Source: Apostichopus japonicus | Lineage: Eukaryota; Echinodermata; Holothuroidea; Aspidochirotida; Stichopodidae | Reading direction: 5' to 3' | Assembly: GCF_037975245.1 (NCBI RefSeq) | Contig: NC_092567.1 | Location: 22,511,376 to 22,522,375, forward strand | DNA length: 11,000 nt | In this document: positions 8,811 through 11,000 of the stretch, one piece after another | How positions within the stretch are numbered: position 1 is the stretch's first letter | Layout of the letters: every line of letters begins with the position of its first letter | The notes under the pieces: model-generated | Told to the model about the DNA's origin: nothing | The model's input: only the letters and a program-made list of their open reading frames with translations | Databases searched by the model: none | Position numbers and translations under genes: made by a program

Positions 8811-8959
8811 GACCGAGGACCCCATTGTATTTTCCATTTTTCAAATCCACGTACCCTAACCTTAACAATACCCCATACAATAGAATTCTTCCGAGGACGT
8901 GGTGATTTTTTAGAAATCACAACCGAGGACCTGAAATTCTTTTGTTCAAGTCCTCGGTC
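8811..8959. mobile_element. 149-bp MITE-like element with GACCGAGGAC termini
   Basis: The block begins GACCGAGGAC (8811-8820) and ends with its exact complement GTCCTCGGTC (8950-8959). The core CCGAGGAC recurs internally at 8891-8898 and 8923-8930 in direct orientation. Between these two copies is a hairpin GTGATTT (8902-8908) / AAATCAC (8914-8920). An internal CCCTAACCTTAAC stretch (8854-8866) resembles that in other small animal repeats. No coding capacity. No clear target-site duplication was seen, so the true ends may differ. Confidence 0.55.
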
Positions 8960-9084
8960 AGATAGCAAAACAAACGCACACACACAGTATTATGATCAAT
9001 GGGATTGTAGCTGAAACAGCCAGTGGGCATACCCAACATTTACAAATTAGAGGGCGTGTGCGTCATTTTAATCTTTTGTTCAAG

Positions 9085-9226
9085 GTACATGCAGCAGAAA
9101 CAGCAGCACGACGTCATCAACCTTCTTGCTTTGTATAGAGATGTCTATAGTGATCAAATTCCCCAACTAGCCGAGGAACACCTTCCAGTTTGGGAGATAT
9201 GTGATTCTGATGTCCTTTTGATTTAA
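9085..9226 (+). CDS. Orphan exon-like coding fragment, unidentified
   Basis: After a plausible acceptor (TCTTTTGTTCAAG, AG at 9083-9084) comes a frame encoding about 46 residues to a TAA at 9224-9226. It starts YMQQKQQHDVINLLALYRDV and continues with SDQIPQLAEEHLPVWEI. The composition is that of a soluble helical protein: amphipathic, with no low complexity or Cys excess, unlike the surrounding translated repeats. No good donor was found, so it would be a terminal exon or a pseudogene fragment. No polyadenylation signal AATAAA follows closely (only ATTAAA near 9378). The LLxLYxxxxxxxIP pattern faintly recalls CENP-I/Mis6, but this is not an identification. No partner exon was found on the plus strand. 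Confidence 0.35.
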
Positions 9227-9535
9227 AAGACTTCCAGACTTTAGAAATTCTTTAGAAATTTAGGAATGTAATAACCAGTGTTTTGTTTTTTTAATGTCTT
9301 TTTCTTTAATTCATTATGACACATTCCTTATTTCTTTCTGCGATAACAGGAGATTTTGCGATTACTGGTGCTAATATATTAAAGATTGCAACACAGTTTT
9401 CGAAAGATGCTTGCTCCCCCCCCCTCCTCCCTCCCCTCCCACCGACTGTTCCTATCCCTCCGTCACCTCTCTACCTCTCTCCACATTACGCGCAGTCTTA
9501 TTGGTCGTTGTAGAGGCAGGCCCGTTACAAATAAG

Positions 9536-9620
9536 CAGTGGCGGACTGGCCACACGGGCATTTGGGCAATGCCCGGTGGGCTGGGGAGCCTGGAAAAAAA
9601 TACAGCCCATTTTCACTGTA
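9536..9620 (+). mobile_element. hAT-like transposon terminal fragment
   Basis: It starts CAGTGGCGGACTGGCCA, a common terminal sequence of animal hAT elements. About 20 bases in is a hairpin GGGCATT (9556-9562) / AATGCCC (9568-9574), the same layout as the end at 647-720. A transposase remnant in the same orientation begins about 170 bp downstream, so this is probably the left end of an internally deleted copy. No inverted right end was found before 11000. Confidence 0.6.
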
Positions 9621-9729
9621 GTTGATAGAATACAGACTGGCTGTGTAGAAATATATTTTTAACTGTGGGAATCAGCTCATGAAATCACTATGTTAGTTAG
9701 TCTGTTAGTTCGTAACAAAAGAACGTGCT

Positions 9730-9975
9730 ATTGGCAACCCGTCCGTGCTAATATTTGTACGACAAGATATGAAAGTACGGTGACCAATGTGAACGATTTT
9801 TCTCTGCCTTGAGGAGAATCAAAAACCGTTTGAGAAGTACAATGACACAAGAACATCTTGAGGCGCTCATGTTGATGTCTGTGGAAAAAGGATCTTGGCC
9901 AAACTTGACACTAAAAATATAATTGATGGTGTGGATGGCAGAAGCAGCCAACTGCGTAAGCTCCTACTTTCGTAG
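9730..9975 (+). pseudogene. hAT-family transposase C-terminal remnant, frameshifted
   Basis: The frame from 9788 encodes CERFFSALRRIKNRLRSTMT then QEHLEALMLMSVEK, matching the CERSFSALRR-x-K-x-x-LRSTM block in the C-terminal dimerisation region of hAT transposases (ZMYM1-like/52 kDa repressor-like proteins). That frame stops at 9920. The expected continuation (ILAKLDTKNIIDGV...SSQLRKLLLS) is in another frame from 9892 and ends at a TAG at 9973-9975, so a 1- or 2-base indel lies near 9885-9892. Upstream, NPSVLIFVR-like sequence (about 9738-9764) resembles the preceding YPNVLxxLR region but is out of frame too. The catalytic and zinc-finger parts are absent. It is inactive and would encode nothing intact. 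Confidence 0.8.
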
Positions 9976-11000
9976 ACATGATATGTGATCGTGTTATTGA
10001 CATATATGTTTCAGTGGATTTATTTAGGGTTTTTTTCCATTTTTTTTTTCAAGTATGTTGTCACAAAATGCTTGAAAAACTAAGTAAAATCCAGTCTAAA
10101 ACATATTTTTTGTCTATTTTTGTTTACGTTATTAACTGTTCTCAGTTTAATCAAGTGTTACTTCTGGAAAATTATATTTGGGGCTTTTTTAAAGGATTAT
10201 TGTAACCTACCAAATTGAGAAATATAGCACCATTTTGCATCTAGGCATTCCTTAACCTCAAAAAACTCTCAATGGGGAGAGGAACACCCCCTCCCCTTAA
10301 ACCCCTCCCCCAGGACGACCATCACCATGTCGTCTGCATGGATTAACAAGATTAGTTTGAAAAACTTGTGACGTAATCTTGGTCAGCCTGTTCCTTTGTG
10401 ACTTCTTTTAAAAGGTACATGAAGTGACACAGAAAGCACCAGTCTGAGTCACTCAGTTCATAATCTTCGAAAGAAAATGTTACCTTTATTTTCTTTTATT
10501 GATTTTTTTCTTCTTAAATATCTTTTTGGCAGGTATCATTTTAACCACGTGAACTTTGGGTCCCATCAAGCAATTGTTTTGTTTTTTGGTTTATGGTTTT
10601 GTTTTGTAGTTTTGTGTTAATTTTCAGTGATGAGAACTCAAGGCAACAATTGAAGTGTGTTTCATATCCAGCTTGCATACATGGCTGTATTAAGATAAAA
10701 CTTGATTGCTGCTATAGGAACATATGACTTGGTATTATTTATTAACACGTTATATAGGCAACCAGTAATTTGATCTGTATAAGGACAGAGTTTTATATAC
10801 ATTTTACGATTCATATGTTGGTAATATCATATGCACTAAAAGATTCCTTCAGCTGGTGGTTATGTGAACATATGGGGAAAATATATCTTACTATGAGAGC
10901 AAATATGTCACCCCCAAAAAGGAACTGGTGTTGTTCGATGCGGGTGGCGGACGTCTACATTGTGGTTGCGGCCTTCCTTGCCGTTTGAAATTTCTGGACG
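9976..11000. other. No gene recognised; probable transposon 3' sequence then plain AT-rich DNA
   Basis: After the transposase stop there is T-rich sequence, then a C-rich block (10285-10313, CACCCCCTCCCCTTAAACCCC) of the kind often found in the 3' non-coding part of hAT elements. From 10320 to 10920 I see nothing supported. The last ~80 bases (10920-10988) are noticeably more GC-rich, with a short frame reading MRVADVYIVVAAFLAV and then a stop; too short to call. Confidence 0.5.

Larger units (their letters stand above)
8404..9084. other. Non-coding stretch dominated by repeats
   Basis: Apart from the CA repeat, the 14-C tract (8625-8638) and the MITE-like element, nothing gene-like is visible. 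The long overlapping open frames here translate poly-Pro, Thr-His and repeat sequence and show no splice-bounded coding signal. Confidence 0.6.

Noticed and set aside
8541-9014. Plus-strand 157-residue open frame
   Set aside because: It translates a poly-C tract, CA repeats and the MITE-like element; no coding signal.
9316-9662. Overlapping plus-strand frames rich in Pro and Ser
   Set aside because: They come from the C-rich tract and the hAT-like end. The acceptor-like site near 9350 leads to no convincing exon.
9748-9951. Minus-strand 67-residue open frame
   Set aside because: Antisense shadow of the hAT transposase remnant.

Overview
The window is metazoan nuclear DNA: AT-rich, intron-dominated, with canonical GT-AG splice signals, microsatellites, long C/G homopolymers and decayed DNA transposons. 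There are no operons or prokaryotic signals. Clusters of the palindrome TAGGCCTA and the many poly-C tracts resemble marine deuterostome genomes (echinoderm or hemichordate), but that assignment is an impression and not proven here.

Main gene: the 5' coding part of a minus-strand gene of the Frag1/DRAM/Sfk1 (DRAM/TMEM150) membrane-protein family. Three coding exons splice in perfect phase: 3233-3160 (start codon and first membrane segment), 2241-2120 (family signature loop and second membrane segment) and 541-405 (third membrane segment). Together they give the first 111 residues. The rest of the gene lies beyond position 1 of the window.

Upstream on the same strand (8403 to 6923) are three short segments bounded by good splice sites. 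They have no continuous ATG-initiated frame. They may be 5' leader exons of the DRAM-like gene or a separate non-coding transcript. On the plus strand, 9085-9226 is an isolated exon-like coding stretch that I could not assign.

The remainder is repeats: a degenerate TGGA/GGGT array (1-280), two hAT-type transposon ends with internal palindromes (647 and 9536), a foldback block (780-1020), a small palindrome flanked by 13-bp direct repeats (2380-2434), a ~149-bp inverted-repeat element (8811-8959), an (AT)n microsatellite (5604-5685), C/G tracts throughout, and a frameshifted hAT transposase C-terminus (9788-9975) downstream of the second hAT-like end. No tRNA, rRNA or CRISPR array was found.
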